From NCBI GenBank assembly GCA_023400985.1, contig JAEXEN010000038.1, positions 62,001 to 126,000 of the forward strand: a stretch of DNA of 64,000 bases, written 5' to 3'. The stretch comes from Bacillota bacterium (GTDB lineage Bacteria > Bacillota > Clostridia > Christensenellales > CAG-138). Shown piece after piece: positions 18,183 through 26,919 of this stretch (positions are counted from its first letter, which is position 1; the number at the start of each line of letters is the position of its first letter). The notes beneath the pieces were generated by a model. The model saw nothing but the letters and a program-made list of their open reading frames with translations. It did not search any database and was not told where the DNA came from. A program made the position numbers and the translations under genes.

Positions 18183-18455
18183 TCAGTTGATCGCGTCCTT
18201 AAGAGCCTTGCCGGCCTTGAAGGCGGGAGCCTTGCTGGCGGCGATCTGGATTTCCTTACCGGTCATGGGGTTGTGGCCCTTGTGAGCGGGACGCTCGCGG
18301 ACTTCGAACACGCCAAAGCCGACCAATTGAACTTTGTCACCCTGCTTGAGGGCGTCGGTGATCGCGCTCAGGGTTGCGGCGACGGCCTTTTCGGCATCCT
18401 TCTTGGAGAGAGCGCTCTTCTCGGCTACGGCCGCGATCAGTTCGGTCTTGTTCAT
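18183..18455 (-). CDS. hup: HU-type nucleoid DNA-binding protein
   Basis: 90 aa with the complete HU fold: MNKTELIAAVAEKSALSKKD, GDKVQLVGFGVFEVRERPAH, the beta-arm GHNPMTGKEI and the C terminus PAFKAGKALKDAIN. It bends and compacts DNA as a homodimer. ATG at 18455 follows TAGGAGGATACGATTG; a TTG one codon earlier is also possible. It lies downstream of yabN/mazG on the same strand but has its own promoter. Confidence 0.97.
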   Translation of the reverse strand: MNKTELIAAVAEKSALSKKDAEKAVAATLSAITDALKQGDKVQLVGFGVFEVRERPAHKGHNPMTGKEIQIAASKAPAFKAGKALKDAIN

Positions 18456-18553
18456 CAATCGTATCCTCCTAGCATTTTAGAAGCTGAATTCTTAAGGTAG
18501 GGGGAATTGAACCTTTGGGGGGTTCTGTTCCCCATGCTTTAAGTTCGTTCATT

Positions 18554-18582
18554 ATTTTACCAGCCTTTTTCCCTATATACAA
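18554..18582 (-). promoter_or_regulatory. Promoter of hup
   Basis: On the minus strand TTGTAT (18577-18582), 17-bp spacer, TAAAAT (18554-18559). The leader contains a GGGGAACAGAACCCC-type hairpin (about 18517-18533). Confidence 0.7.
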
Positions 18583-18617
18583 GCACTTTTTCCAATCTTT
18601 TGGCCTGTTTGCGGGAA

Positions 18618-20057
18618 TTATTTTTTAATTGCGTCCCAATAAGCGTCCATTTCGGGCAGCGTCATGTTTTCAAGCCGCTTTCCGTCCGCTAAAATACGCG
18701 TTTCCATGCGCGAAAAGCGGGCGATAAACTTGTCCACGGCCTCCGTCAGCGCCTCCTCGGGGTCGATCTTCAAAATCCTTGCCACATTGGCTGCGGAGAA
18801 TAAAAGATCGCCCATTTCCTCGCGCAGCCGTTCTTCGCTTTCGTTGCCGCCGATGGCTTCATGAAGCTCGTCCGCTTCTTCGTATATTTTGCGCAGCGCG
18901 TCATCGGCATTATTCCAGTCAAAACCCACGTGCGCGGCTTTTTTTTGCACTTTCACGCCGCGCATAAGGGCGGGGAAGCTTTTGGGCACGGCCTCCATAG
19001 CGTCCGTTGCGGATGTAAAGCCCTTTTCGGCGCTCTTAAGCTTTTCCCAATTAACCAGCACTTCATCGGAGCCCGATACATGCGCTCTGGCAAACACATG
19101 CGGATGACGGTATATAAGCTTTTGCACGATGCATGTCGTGACGTCGCGCATGGTGAAAGCCGAGCGCTCGCTCCCCAGGCGTGCATGGAAGGCGACTTGC
19201 AAAAGGAGGTCGCCGAGCTCTTCGCAAAGCGCCGCGTCGTCGCGTCGGTCGATGGCGTCTACCACCTCGTAAGCCTCTTCCACCGCGGAGCGGCGAAGCG
19301 ATTCGTGCGTCTGCTCCGCGTCCCACGGGCAGCCACCCGGCGCGCGCAAGCGGTCGAGCACGTATAAAAGCCCGCTAAGACCATGGCGTTCGAGTGCTTC
19401 AAAGCGTACGGGCGGAACCACGATGACCGTATCGGCCGCATACGCTTTTTGCCTGTCCAGCTCGTAAAGAGCGATTTTTCGGGTGCCGTAAAAGCCGTTT
19501 TCACCGAGCACGCAAAACCATACGGGCGCTTCGTCGGGATAAAATTCGTTTAGAGCAAGCTTTACCTCGCCCGCGCGCATGGCCGTATCCATCTGCTCCA
19601 CGCAAAGCGCGCGGTTTGTGTCGATGATATCGGGTAGCGCGTTCGCCGTTGCGACCGTATACGCGTCAAACGTGCCTTCGCCCATCGGGAGCGCGCTTAA
19701 GGCGGCTTCGGCAAAGCCTATGCCGGGGAGGCATACGATGCTTGCGTTTTCCTTCTCGGCCTTCAGCTTAAGAAGCGTCAGAAAGGCTTGTCCCGCCCCG
19801 CGGCCCAAAACCGCGTACACCGCGTTCTCGCCGCACAAAAGCCGTTTGGCGACGCTTAGGTTCAGTGCGTCGAAATCCTCGCTTTTTTCGTACAGATCGT
19901 CCATGGAAACGAAGGGGAGCCCTTCGTCCAAAATCCATTTGGAGGAGGGATGCTGCGCGGTCTGCAAAAAAAGCTTTTTCGCGCTTCGGATCGCCTCGCG
20001 CGAGGTTTCGGTGAGGCAATGGGGAACGGACAGGGGAACGACGGTGATGGTATACAT
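18618..20057 (-). CDS. mazG: MazG-family nucleotide pyrophosphohydrolase with tetrapyrrole-methylase-like N-terminal domain (YabN type)
   Basis: 479 aa. Residues 1 to about 215 are a degenerate SAM-dependent tetrapyrrole methylase-like domain (ITVVPLSVPHCLTETSREAI; AVLGRGAGQAFLTLL where GDP would be expected). From about 225 on come two MazG repeats: LDRLRAPGGCPWDAEQTHES, EEAYEVVDAI and EELGDLLLQVAFHA, then FDWNNADDALRKIYEEADEL and EEMGDLLFSAANVAR, with EExxE/D metal-binding acids. It hydrolyses (d)NTPs to monophosphates, probably as house-cleaning. The order YabM-like flippase then YabN matches Bacillus. Confidence 0.93.
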   Translation of the reverse strand: MYTITVVPLSVPHCLTETSREAIRSAKKLFLQTAQHPSSKWILDEGLPFVSMDDLYEKSEDFDALNLSVAKRLLCGENAVYAVLGRGAGQAFLTLLKLKAEKENASIVCLPGIGFAEAALSALPMGEGTFDAYTVATANALPDIIDTNRALCVEQMDTAMRAGEVKLALNEFYPDEAPVWFCVLGENGFYGTRKIALYELDRQKAYAADTVIVVPPVRFEALERHGLSGLLYVLDRLRAPGGCPWDAEQTHESLRRSAVEEAYEVVDAIDRRDDAALCEELGDLLLQVAFHARLGSERSAFTMRDVTTCIVQKLIYRHPHVFARAHVSGSDEVLVNWEKLKSAEKGFTSATDAMEAVPKSFPALMRGVKVQKKAAHVGFDWNNADDALRKIYEEADELHEAIGGNESEERLREEMGDLLFSAANVARILKIDPEEALTEAVDKFIARFSRMETRILADGKRLENMTLPEMDAYWDAIKK

Positions 20058-20069
20058 ATTTGGTTTCCT

Positions 20070-21698
20070 TTATGCTTTTTTGGGGCGCTTTTGAAAGCGT
20101 TTGAGAAGCGCGCGTATCTTATTGCCGCCAGGGATCATATCGAGCTCCTCCGGCGAGAACATCCCGAGCAATAGCATGAGCGCCGCGTAAATGAGCACGC
20201 CGACCAAAACGCCCACGATTGCGCCCAAGCGCTCATGGCCCGCCGCCTCGAGAAGGTTGTTTATGACGCTTGCCGCAAGCCCCATCACGAGCGAGGCGGC
20301 CGCGGGTTTGACGAGCGAATCAAAAATATCGAGGCGCATCCCCGTCTTTCGCACGGTGTATACCGTGTCCGCGATGCCCGCGAAGGCATAGCAGACGACG
20401 GTGGAAACAGCCGCGCCCTGTATGTTGATGGAGGGGATGTTCATAAGGATCAGCATGACGACGACCTTGAGCACGAAGCCGATGAACAGGTTAAAAACCG
20501 GTATGCTCGGCTTTCCGAGGCCCTGTATCACGCCAGTCATGGATTGCACGAGGGAGAGGAAGATCACGCCTACGGAGGCGGTTTTAAGAAGTTCAGAGGC
20601 AAGGCTCAGCTGGCTGCCCGTGAGCGTTGGGTATAAAAGCAGCAGCACGGGCTTGCTGAGCACAAATAGACCTACCGCGCACGGAAGCCCTATGATAAGC
20701 GCGAGCTTCATGCCGAGGCGCGCCGCGACCTTTGCGCGCTTAAAGTCCTTCTTGGCGACATAGGCGGAGATGGCGGGCACGAGGCTCACCGCGAGCGCCA
20801 TCGTGAGCACGCCCGGCATGTTTACAAGCGTGGTTACGTTTGCGCGGAGGAGAGAATAGGCGTTTCCCGCAGTGCTTTCGCTGAAGCCGAGGTTATTTGT
20901 AAGCGTTCGGATGATGAGAGCGCCGTCCACCATGCCCGAGAGCGAGCTTATGGAAGCGCCGATGGTGATGGGGATGGCGATGAGAAGGAGCGGTTTCACA
21001 AACACGCCGCGCGCGTAGCTTCGTTTTTCGCTGTGCCTTATGGCACGGGCAAACTGCCTGCGCTTGCTCATGTAGAAAAGCCATATCACGGCAAGCCCCA
21101 AAAATTCGGAGATCGTCACGCCGATGATCGCACCCATGGCGGCGTAGTCTGGCCCCCGCCATAAAAGCTTTACGCCGAGATACAGGCCGAATGCGAGCTT
21201 GCCGACCTGCTCGGCTACCTGTGAAACGGCGGTGCCCGTCATCTGCTGCATACCTTGGAGGTAGCCGCGGTATACGCACATGATGGAAACGAGGAACAGC
21301 GCCGGTGAAAGCGCTTGGAAGGAGCGGAACGCCTCCGGGGATGACGTGAACCCCGCAATGGCGTGCGCACCGAAATACATGGTGAGGGAGGTGACGATGC
21401 CGATGCCCGACAGGAGGAGAAAAGCGTCCTTGAACACGGCGCGCGCGCCGTGATAGTCGCCGAAGGTGACGCGCTCTGCCACGGTTTTTGAGATGGCGGT
21501 GGGAAGGCCAGCGCTCGAGACGGCGAGGAGGAACGAATAATAGGGATAAACGATTTCATAATAGCGCATACCGTCCACGCCGATAAGGTTGGCGAGCGGT
21601 ATGCGGAAAAACGCGCCGATGATCTTTACGATAAGGCCCGCTATGGCGAGGATCGCCGCGCCCTTTACAAACGAATTGGATCTCTTCTCCATATCCAT
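20070..21698 (-). CDS. YabM/SpoVB-like lipid flippase
   Basis: 542 aa, about 14 membrane segments, MOP superfamily (FVKGAAILAIAGLIVKIIGA, FFRIPLANLIGVDGMRYYEI, SSAGLPTAISKTVAER, YRGYLQGMQQMTGTAVSQV). By position just ahead of yabN it is the YabM orthologue; the SpoVB/YabM/MurJ-like group moves lipid-linked cell-wall or spore-cortex precursors. The start MDMEKRSN follows GGGAG; a second ATG two codons later is possible. The substrate is not shown by sequence. Confidence 0.88.
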   Translation of the reverse strand: MDMEKRSNSFVKGAAILAIAGLIVKIIGAFFRIPLANLIGVDGMRYYEIVYPYYSFLLAVSSAGLPTAISKTVAERVTFGDYHGARAVFKDAFLLLSGIGIVTSLTMYFGAHAIAGFTSSPEAFRSFQALSPALFLVSIMCVYRGYLQGMQQMTGTAVSQVAEQVGKLAFGLYLGVKLLWRGPDYAAMGAIIGVTISEFLGLAVIWLFYMSKRRQFARAIRHSEKRSYARGVFVKPLLLIAIPITIGASISSLSGMVDGALIIRTLTNNLGFSESTAGNAYSLLRANVTTLVNMPGVLTMALAVSLVPAISAYVAKKDFKRAKVAARLGMKLALIIGLPCAVGLFVLSKPVLLLLYPTLTGSQLSLASELLKTASVGVIFLSLVQSMTGVIQGLGKPSIPVFNLFIGFVLKVVVMLILMNIPSINIQGAAVSTVVCYAFAGIADTVYTVRKTGMRLDIFDSLVKPAAASLVMGLAASVINNLLEAAGHERLGAIVGVLVGVLIYAALMLLLGMFSPEELDMIPGGNKIRALLKRFQKRPKKA

Positions 21699-21854
21699 AC
21701 AGTTTTACTCCCGGTCCGGCTAAATCTCAAAACCCAAAAGGTGACATAAATCACTTTCTCAAAAAGGGCGTCAGCCGCTCAAACATGCTCTATTATATCA
21801 GATTTATTAACGCTTGTTGGCAGAAATCCCATTGTTTTAAAATTTGCAATATTT

Positions 21855-21884
21855 TGCCCTTTTTTTAGGATTTTATAGTATAAT
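21855..21884 (+). promoter_or_regulatory. Possible promoter of the ABC exporter
   Basis: TTGCCC (21855-21860), 18-bp spacer, TATAAT (21879-21884). The -10 box is perfect; the -35 box is poor. Confidence 0.5.
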
Positions 21885-21914
21885 CAGAAAGTTAACATAA
21901 CTTGGAGTGTACGT

Positions 21915-23645
21915 ATGAAGAAGAAGTCCCAGCTTGCACGGTTTGCCGCCTATTATAAGCCTCAACTGCCGTTTTTTATTCTCGACATGGCCTGCGCGTT
22001 TCTCATCGCGGCGGTGGATATCGCCTACCCGCTGTTTTCAAAGATCGCGCTCGAGCAATACCTGCCCACCAGCCGGTATGAAGCGTTTTTTACGATCGTA
22101 ATCGTATTTTTCTTCGCGCACGCGCTCCGCGCCGTGCTCCAATACATCGTGACCGCTATCGGCCATTACGTCGGCGTGCTCATGGAGGCGGATATGCGGC
22201 GGGATCTTTTCTCCCACCTGCAAAAGCTTTCGTTCCGCTTTTACGATAAGTCGCGCACGGGCGTACTGATGGCGCGCGTTACGCACGATCTGTTTGAGAT
22301 CACAGAGCTTGCGCACCACGGTCCGGAGGACGTGTTCATTTCTACGGTCACGTTTCTGGGCGCGTTCGTGGTGATGCTTACCATCGAGTGGCGGCTCGCG
22401 CTGGTGCTGATGGTGTCGATCCCCGCGATGATCGTCGTGACCATCCTCTTGCGCAAGCGTTTGAACGACGCCTCCCGCAAGGTCAAGGAGGGGCTTGCCG
22501 GCGTTAACGCCAGCATCGAGTCCTCCATTTCCGGCATGCGCGTTGCAAAGGCGTTCAACAACGAAGAGTACGAGATCGATAAATTCAATACGGGCAACGG
22601 TATCTATATCCGTTCGCGCCGCGGCTATTATAAGGTGATGGGGCAATTCTTCGCGTCGCTCGAGTTTTTTACGAGCATTTTAAACGTGGTCGTGCTGGGC
22701 GTGGGCGGCTATATGATTATGAAGGGGCGCATGGATATGACGGCGCTATTGATCTTCACCATGTATGTGGCTTCCTTCACATCGCCCATCCGCAAGCTCG
22801 CCTCGTTTGCGGAAACCTATGTGATGGGCATGACGGGATTTAAGCGCCTTACGGAGCTTCTCGATACCGAGCCCGATATCGAGGACGCACCCGACGCGAA
22901 GCCGCTCAAAAACGTGCGCGGCGATATCGAATTCAGCCATGTGAGCTTCAGCTACGACGAGGAACAGCCGGTGATCCGCGATGTGAGCCTTTTCATCAAG
23001 GCGGGGGAGACCGTGGCGCTCGTCGGACCCTCGGGCGGCGGCAAAACCACCATCAGCCACCTTTTGCCGCGCTTTTATGAGCCCACGGCGGGCACCATCA
23101 AGATCGACGGAAAGGACATTCAAAAGGTCACGATGCGCTCCGTTCGCGAAAACATCGGCATCGTGCAGCAGGATGTGTTTTTGTTTGCGGATACCGTGCG
23201 CGAGAACATCCGCTACGGCCGCACCAACGCGACCGATGAAGAGATTGTCGCAGCCGCGAAGGCGGCGGAAATACACGACGACATCATGGCTATGCCAGAC
23301 GGTTACGACACCGTCGTAGGCGAGCGCGGCGCAACGCTTTCGGGCGGCCAGAAACAAAGGGTGTCCATCGCGCGCATCTTTCTGAAAAATCCGCCCATCC
23401 TTATTTTAGACGAGGCGACCAGCGCGCTCGACAGCGTGACTGAGGCGCGTATCACCGCATCTCTTGATCGCTTAAGCGCGGGCAGGACCACCATCATCAT
23501 CGCGCACAGGCTTTCCACCATCCGAAAGGCGGACGAGATCGTCGTCATCGACGACGGCGTCATCAAGGAGCGCGGAACGCATGAGGTGCTCATAGAGCAA
23601 AACGGCGAGTACGCAAGGCTCCATGCCGCGCAAGCCGGGAGCTGA
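21915..23645 (+). CDS. ABC exporter, fused permease and ATPase
   Basis: 576 aa half-transporter. Six membrane segments (1 to about 310) with the intracellular-loop motif SFRFYDKSRTGVLMARVTHD. The nucleotide-binding domain (about 335-570) has Walker A GPSGGGKTT, LSGGQKQRVSIARIF, LILDEATSALDS and IAHRLSTI. It resembles MsbA/LmrA-type lipid or drug exporters and would act as a homodimer, since no partner half-transporter is adjacent. GGAG precedes the start. The nucleoside kinase gene follows after 23 bases, so co-transcription is likely. Confidence 0.92.
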   Translation: MKKKSQLARFAAYYKPQLPFFILDMACAFLIAAVDIAYPLFSKIALEQYLPTSRYEAFFTIVIVFFFAHALRAVLQYIVTAIGHYVGVLMEADMRRDLFSHLQKLSFRFYDKSRTGVLMARVTHDLFEITELAHHGPEDVFISTVTFLGAFVVMLTIEWRLALVLMVSIPAMIVVTILLRKRLNDASRKVKEGLAGVNASIESSISGMRVAKAFNNEEYEIDKFNTGNGIYIRSRRGYYKVMGQFFASLEFFTSILNVVVLGVGGYMIMKGRMDMTALLIFTMYVASFTSPIRKLASFAETYVMGMTGFKRLTELLDTEPDIEDAPDAKPLKNVRGDIEFSHVSFSYDEEQPVIRDVSLFIKAGETVALVGPSGGGKTTISHLLPRFYEPTAGTIKIDGKDIQKVTMRSVRENIGIVQQDVFLFADTVRENIRYGRTNATDEEIVAAAKAAEIHDDIMAMPDGYDTVVGERGATLSGGQKQRVSIARIFLKNPPILILDEATSALDSVTEARITASLDRLSAGRTTIIIAHRLSTIRKADEIVVIDDGVIKERGTHEVLIEQNGEYARLHAAQAGS

Positions 23646-23668
23646 CATATAGGAGGCGGATTTTAGAA

Positions 23669-25333
23669 ATGAACCTTACCATCGATGGCATCGTCGTAAG
23701 TATCGAGCAGGGAGAGTGCATACTCGACGCCGTAAAAAAGCTTGGGATGGACAGCGATTCCCTAAAGCTTCGCCCGCTTGCCGCGCAGATCGGCGGCGAG
23801 GTATTCAGCCTCCGCTATACGCCCTTTCGGGATGTAAACATTCATTTGCTGCGCTACGGCGAGGAAATGGGAAGGCGCGTGTATGAACGCACGCTCGAAT
23901 TTGTGCTCATCACGTCCGCCCGCAAACTTTTCCCGGGCGCGCGCGTGTATGTGCGCTATTCGCTCGGCCCCGGGCTTTATATCTCCGTCGAAAAGCCGCA
24001 AAGCGAAGCTATATTCACCGAGCAGGACGTACTCGACCTTGAAAGCGAGATGCGCAGGCTCGTACGCCTCTCGCTGCCGCTCGAGCGCAAGCGCCTTTCC
24101 ATCAACGACGCGCTCAGGCATTTCGAGGAGGACGGACAGGAGGATAAGGCCGCGCTCCTTCGCTGGCGTAAATTCAGCTATTTCGATGTGTACAGCGCCG
24201 AAGGGTATATGGATTATTTCTACGGCGAAATGGCGCCAAGCACAAGCTACGTGGATGTGTTCCGCATAAGGTATCTCGACGGCGCGCTCGTGATGCTCAT
24301 GCCGCGAAGCGATGCGCCGGACGTACCGAGCGATTTTAAAGAAATGCCCAAGCTCGCCAACGTATTCCTCCAAAGCGACCGCTGGGGCAAGCTCATGAAC
24401 TGCGATTCGGTGAACCAGCTCAACTCGCATGTGGAAAACGGCACCATTCGGGAGCTCATCCGCGTGAACGAGGCGCTGCACGAAAGGAGCTATTCCGAGA
24501 TCGCGGATAAGATCGTCGCCAAAAAAGCGCGCGCGGTGATGGTGGCGGGGCCTTCCTCCTCGGGGAAGACCACCTCGGCGCACCGTATCGCCACACAGCT
24601 TCGCGTGCTCGGGCAAAACCCCGTGATGCTTTCGCTCGACAACTATTATCTCGACCGCGACGTCATACCGCTCGACGAGCATGGCGAGCGCGACCTCGAG
24701 CACATCAATACGCTCGATATCCCGCAATTCAACGCCGACCTTGTGCTTCTCATGCAGGGGCAAGAGGTGGAGGTGCCGGAATTCGATTTTACGACCGGTA
24801 AACGCGCGCCGCATGGGAAGCGCATGAAGCTCCACAGCGACGAACCGCTGATCGTCGAGGGCATCCACGGCCTAAACCCCGTTTTGATCAGCAAAAACGT
24901 CGACCCAAACGACGTGTTCCGCGTGTACGTGAGCGCACTTACTACGCTCAACATCGACGACCATAACCGTATCCGCACCACCGACGTACGGCTCCTAAGG
25001 CGCCTCGTGCGCGATTACAGCACCCGCAACGCCCCTATGGAAAAAACGCTTTCCATGTGGCCGAGCGTGCGGCGCGGCGAGGAAACATGGATATTTCCGT
25101 ATCAGGAAAACGGAGACGCGTTCTTTAACACAACGCTCGTGTACGAGATCGCGGTGCTCAAAAAATACGTATACCCGCTTTTGACGGCCATGGCGCCCGA
25201 AAGCCCGTACTACGCCATGTCGCGCGACATCGTGAAGTTTTTGAACTATTTCCTCGACGCGGATGTGGAAAACGAAATACCGCCCACATCCATTTTACGC
25301 GAGTTCATCGGGGGCAACACGTTCTACTTGTAA
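23669..25333 (+). CDS. Uridine kinase-like nucleoside kinase with ThrRS-type N-terminal domain
   Basis: 554 aa. Residues 1 to about 260 look like the TGS/second-additional domain of threonyl-tRNA synthetase (TIDGIVVSIEQGECILDAVK; IHLLRYGEEMGRRVYERTLE). Residues about 285-480 are a phosphoribulokinase/uridine-kinase P-loop domain (Walker A GPSSSGKTTSAHR, SLDNYYLDRD, VEGIHGLNP, DHNRIRTTDVRLLRRLVRDY). This fused form is common in Clostridia. It phosphorylates a nucleoside or related compound; the substrate is uncertain. GGAGGCGG precedes the ATG. Confidence 0.88.
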   Translation: MNLTIDGIVVSIEQGECILDAVKKLGMDSDSLKLRPLAAQIGGEVFSLRYTPFRDVNIHLLRYGEEMGRRVYERTLEFVLITSARKLFPGARVYVRYSLGPGLYISVEKPQSEAIFTEQDVLDLESEMRRLVRLSLPLERKRLSINDALRHFEEDGQEDKAALLRWRKFSYFDVYSAEGYMDYFYGEMAPSTSYVDVFRIRYLDGALVMLMPRSDAPDVPSDFKEMPKLANVFLQSDRWGKLMNCDSVNQLNSHVENGTIRELIRVNEALHERSYSEIADKIVAKKARAVMVAGPSSSGKTTSAHRIATQLRVLGQNPVMLSLDNYYLDRDVIPLDEHGERDLEHINTLDIPQFNADLVLLMQGQEVEVPEFDFTTGKRAPHGKRMKLHSDEPLIVEGIHGLNPVLISKNVDPNDVFRVYVSALTTLNIDDHNRIRTTDVRLLRRLVRDYSTRNAPMEKTLSMWPSVRRGEETWIFPYQENGDAFFNTTLVYEIAVLKKYVYPLLTAMAPESPYYAMSRDIVKFLNYFLDADVENEIPPTSILREFIGGNTFYL

Positions 25334-25351
25334 ACAAATGGGGGAAAACGC

Positions 25352-26113
25352 ATGCGATTTATATCTTGGAACGTCAACGGGCTTCGCGCCTGCGTCGGCA
25401 AGGGGTTTGAGGAGTTTTTTACGACGGCTGACGCGGACGTCGTGGCCATTCAGGAAACCAAGCTCCAGATAGGGCAGATCGACCTTTCGTTCGAAGGGTA
25501 CGAGAGCTATTTCAACAGCGCCGTCAAAAAAGGTTATTCCGGCACGGCGGTCTATACGCGCGTAAAGCCCATAAGCGTGGCGTTCGATTTCCCCGAGGAG
25601 GGCGAGCTGTACTTTTTCGGCGAAGGCCGCGTAATCACGCTGGAATTTGAAGAGTATTACTTCGTCAACGTATATACGCCAAACGCCCAGCGCGAGCTTA
25701 CGAGGCTCCCTTTCCGCATGGAGTGGGAGGACGCGTTCCGCGCATATCTATTAAAGCTCGATGAAAAAAAGCCCGTGATTATCTGCGGCGACCTCAACGT
25801 GGCGCATCAAGAGATCGATATCAAAAACGCCAAATCCAACCGCGGCAACGCGGGCTTCACCGACGAGGAGCGCGAAAAGTTCACGGTGCTCCTTGAAAGC
25901 GGTTTTGTGGACAGCTTCCGCCATCTTTATCCCGACCGCAAGGACGCCTATACCTGGTGGAGCTACATGGGCAATGCCCGCGCGAAGAACGTGGGCTGGC
26001 GCATCGACTATTTCGTGGTGAGCAAAAGCATTGCGGACCGCGTAAAAGAGAGCGCTATTTTTCCCGAGGTATACGGAAGCGATCACTGCCCGGTAATGCT
26101 CGAGATCGATTAA
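25352..26113 (+). CDS. xth: Exodeoxyribonuclease III / AP endonuclease
   Basis: 253 aa, full length. ISWNVNGLRACV, DVVAIQETKL (metal-binding Glu), YTPNAQRELTRLPFRMEWE, ICGDLNVAHQEIDIKN, GFTDEEREKF, FRHLYPDRKDAYTWWSY, and GWRIDYFVVSK with GSDHCPVML (catalytic Asp-His) at the end. It incises abasic sites and trims 3' ends in base-excision repair. GGGGG precedes the start, 18 bases after the kinase stop. Its stop overlaps the stop of the opposing membrane protein gene by 4 bases. Confidence 0.96.
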   Translation: MRFISWNVNGLRACVGKGFEEFFTTADADVVAIQETKLQIGQIDLSFEGYESYFNSAVKKGYSGTAVYTRVKPISVAFDFPEEGELYFFGEGRVITLEFEEYYFVNVYTPNAQRELTRLPFRMEWEDAFRAYLLKLDEKKPVIICGDLNVAHQEIDIKNAKSNRGNAGFTDEEREKFTVLLESGFVDSFRHLYPDRKDAYTWWSYMGNARAKNVGWRIDYFVVSKSIADRVKESAIFPEVYGSDHCPVMLEID

Positions 26114-26484
26114 AAAACGACCGTAAGCATATGGCTGAAAAACAGGACGGGTAGCGTGAGAACCGCCCAAAGAAGGCTGAACTTCAGGCAAATTTGCCCG
26201 TAAAGGTTGAAGCGCGCGTTGGAATAATCCCATACGCCGCGCTTCATTTTTATGTTGACGACGTACCCCAAAATAAACTCCACCGCCGTGATGAGCACAG
26301 CGCCTATGAGCGGCTTTATAAAAAACGGCAGCGTATAGAGCGAAAAAAGCGCGTGCAGCATCAAAAACGCGGTGCCGCCCGCCAGAAACATAGAGAAATG
26401 GCTCCGGCGGCGGTAAAGAAGCTCTAAAATAACGTATAGCGCGCCTCCTAAAAAGAAAGCGGCAAGAATTTCCCATATGCCCAT
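26110..26484 (-). CDS. Putative ABC-transporter type IV (CmpB-like) membrane protein
   Basis: 124 aa with four hydrophobic segments. The motif ELLYRRRSHFSMFLAGG and the block FILGYVVNIKMKRGVWDYS resemble the Firmicute membrane-protein family known as ABC_trans_CmpB/YmaF. The function is unproven. It faces xth tail-to-tail and is divergent from the T-box leader. Confidence 0.7.
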   Translation of the reverse strand: MGIWEILAAFFLGGALYVILELLYRRRSHFSMFLAGGTAFLMLHALFSLYTLPFFIKPLIGAVLITAVEFILGYVVNIKMKRGVWDYSNARFNLYGQICLKFSLLWAVLTLPVLFFSHMLTVVF

Positions 26485-26549
26485 ATGCTATTTTTTTGCA
26501 AAAATGCCGTTTTGATGCAAAAAGCATGGAAACGGAGGCGAAAAAGATG

Positions 26550-26578
26550 TTGACAACCGCCGCTCCCGTGCGTATACT
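26550..26578 (+). promoter_or_regulatory. Promoter of the Trp T-box / trpXYZ operon
   Basis: Consensus TTGACA (26550-26555), 17-bp spacer, TATACT (26573-26578). Predicted transcription start is near 26585. Confidence 0.88.
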
Positions 26579-26607
26579 GCAATACAACCGAAACGAACAT
26601 AAACCTG

Positions 26608-26866
26608 TGACGAAGAGAAGTAGCCGGCAAGGCCGATGCTAAGAGAGCCCCTGATGGTGGAAACGGGGTCTGAGGCGGCCGGTGAATGGACTTCCGAGGG
26701 CGGCTTGAACGGAGAAAATCCAAGTAGATGCCGACGGGCCCCCACCCGTTATCCACCGGGCACGCGTGGTGGCGCGTGAAGCGAGCGGACGTCGTTGACG
26801 TCAATTTGGGTGGTATCGCAGAAGCAAGACGCTTTTGTCCCATTATGGGACAAAAGCGTCTTTTTG
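26608..26866 (+). promoter_or_regulatory. T-box riboswitch, tryptophan specifier (UGG)
   Basis: The leader has all main T-box parts. Stem I base: GAAGAGAAGTAGC. Distal part: AGAGAGCCCC with GATGGTGGAAACGGGG. The specifier loop GTGAA-TGG-ACTTCC places UGG at 26687-26689, the Trp codon. The T-box AATTTGGGTGGTATCGC is at 26803-26819. The terminator has a perfect 15-bp stem 26828-26842 / 26846-26860, loop TTA and five Ts. Uncharged tRNA-Trp should stabilise the antiterminator and switch on trpXYZ. The variable base of the UGGN bulge is U, giving a U-G pair with the usual G73 of bacterial tRNA-Trp. Confidence 0.93.
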
Positions 26867-26919
26867 TTACCCTGCTGGCCCATCTGCCGCCTGAATTTAT
26901 AAATTTGGAGGAAACCCGC

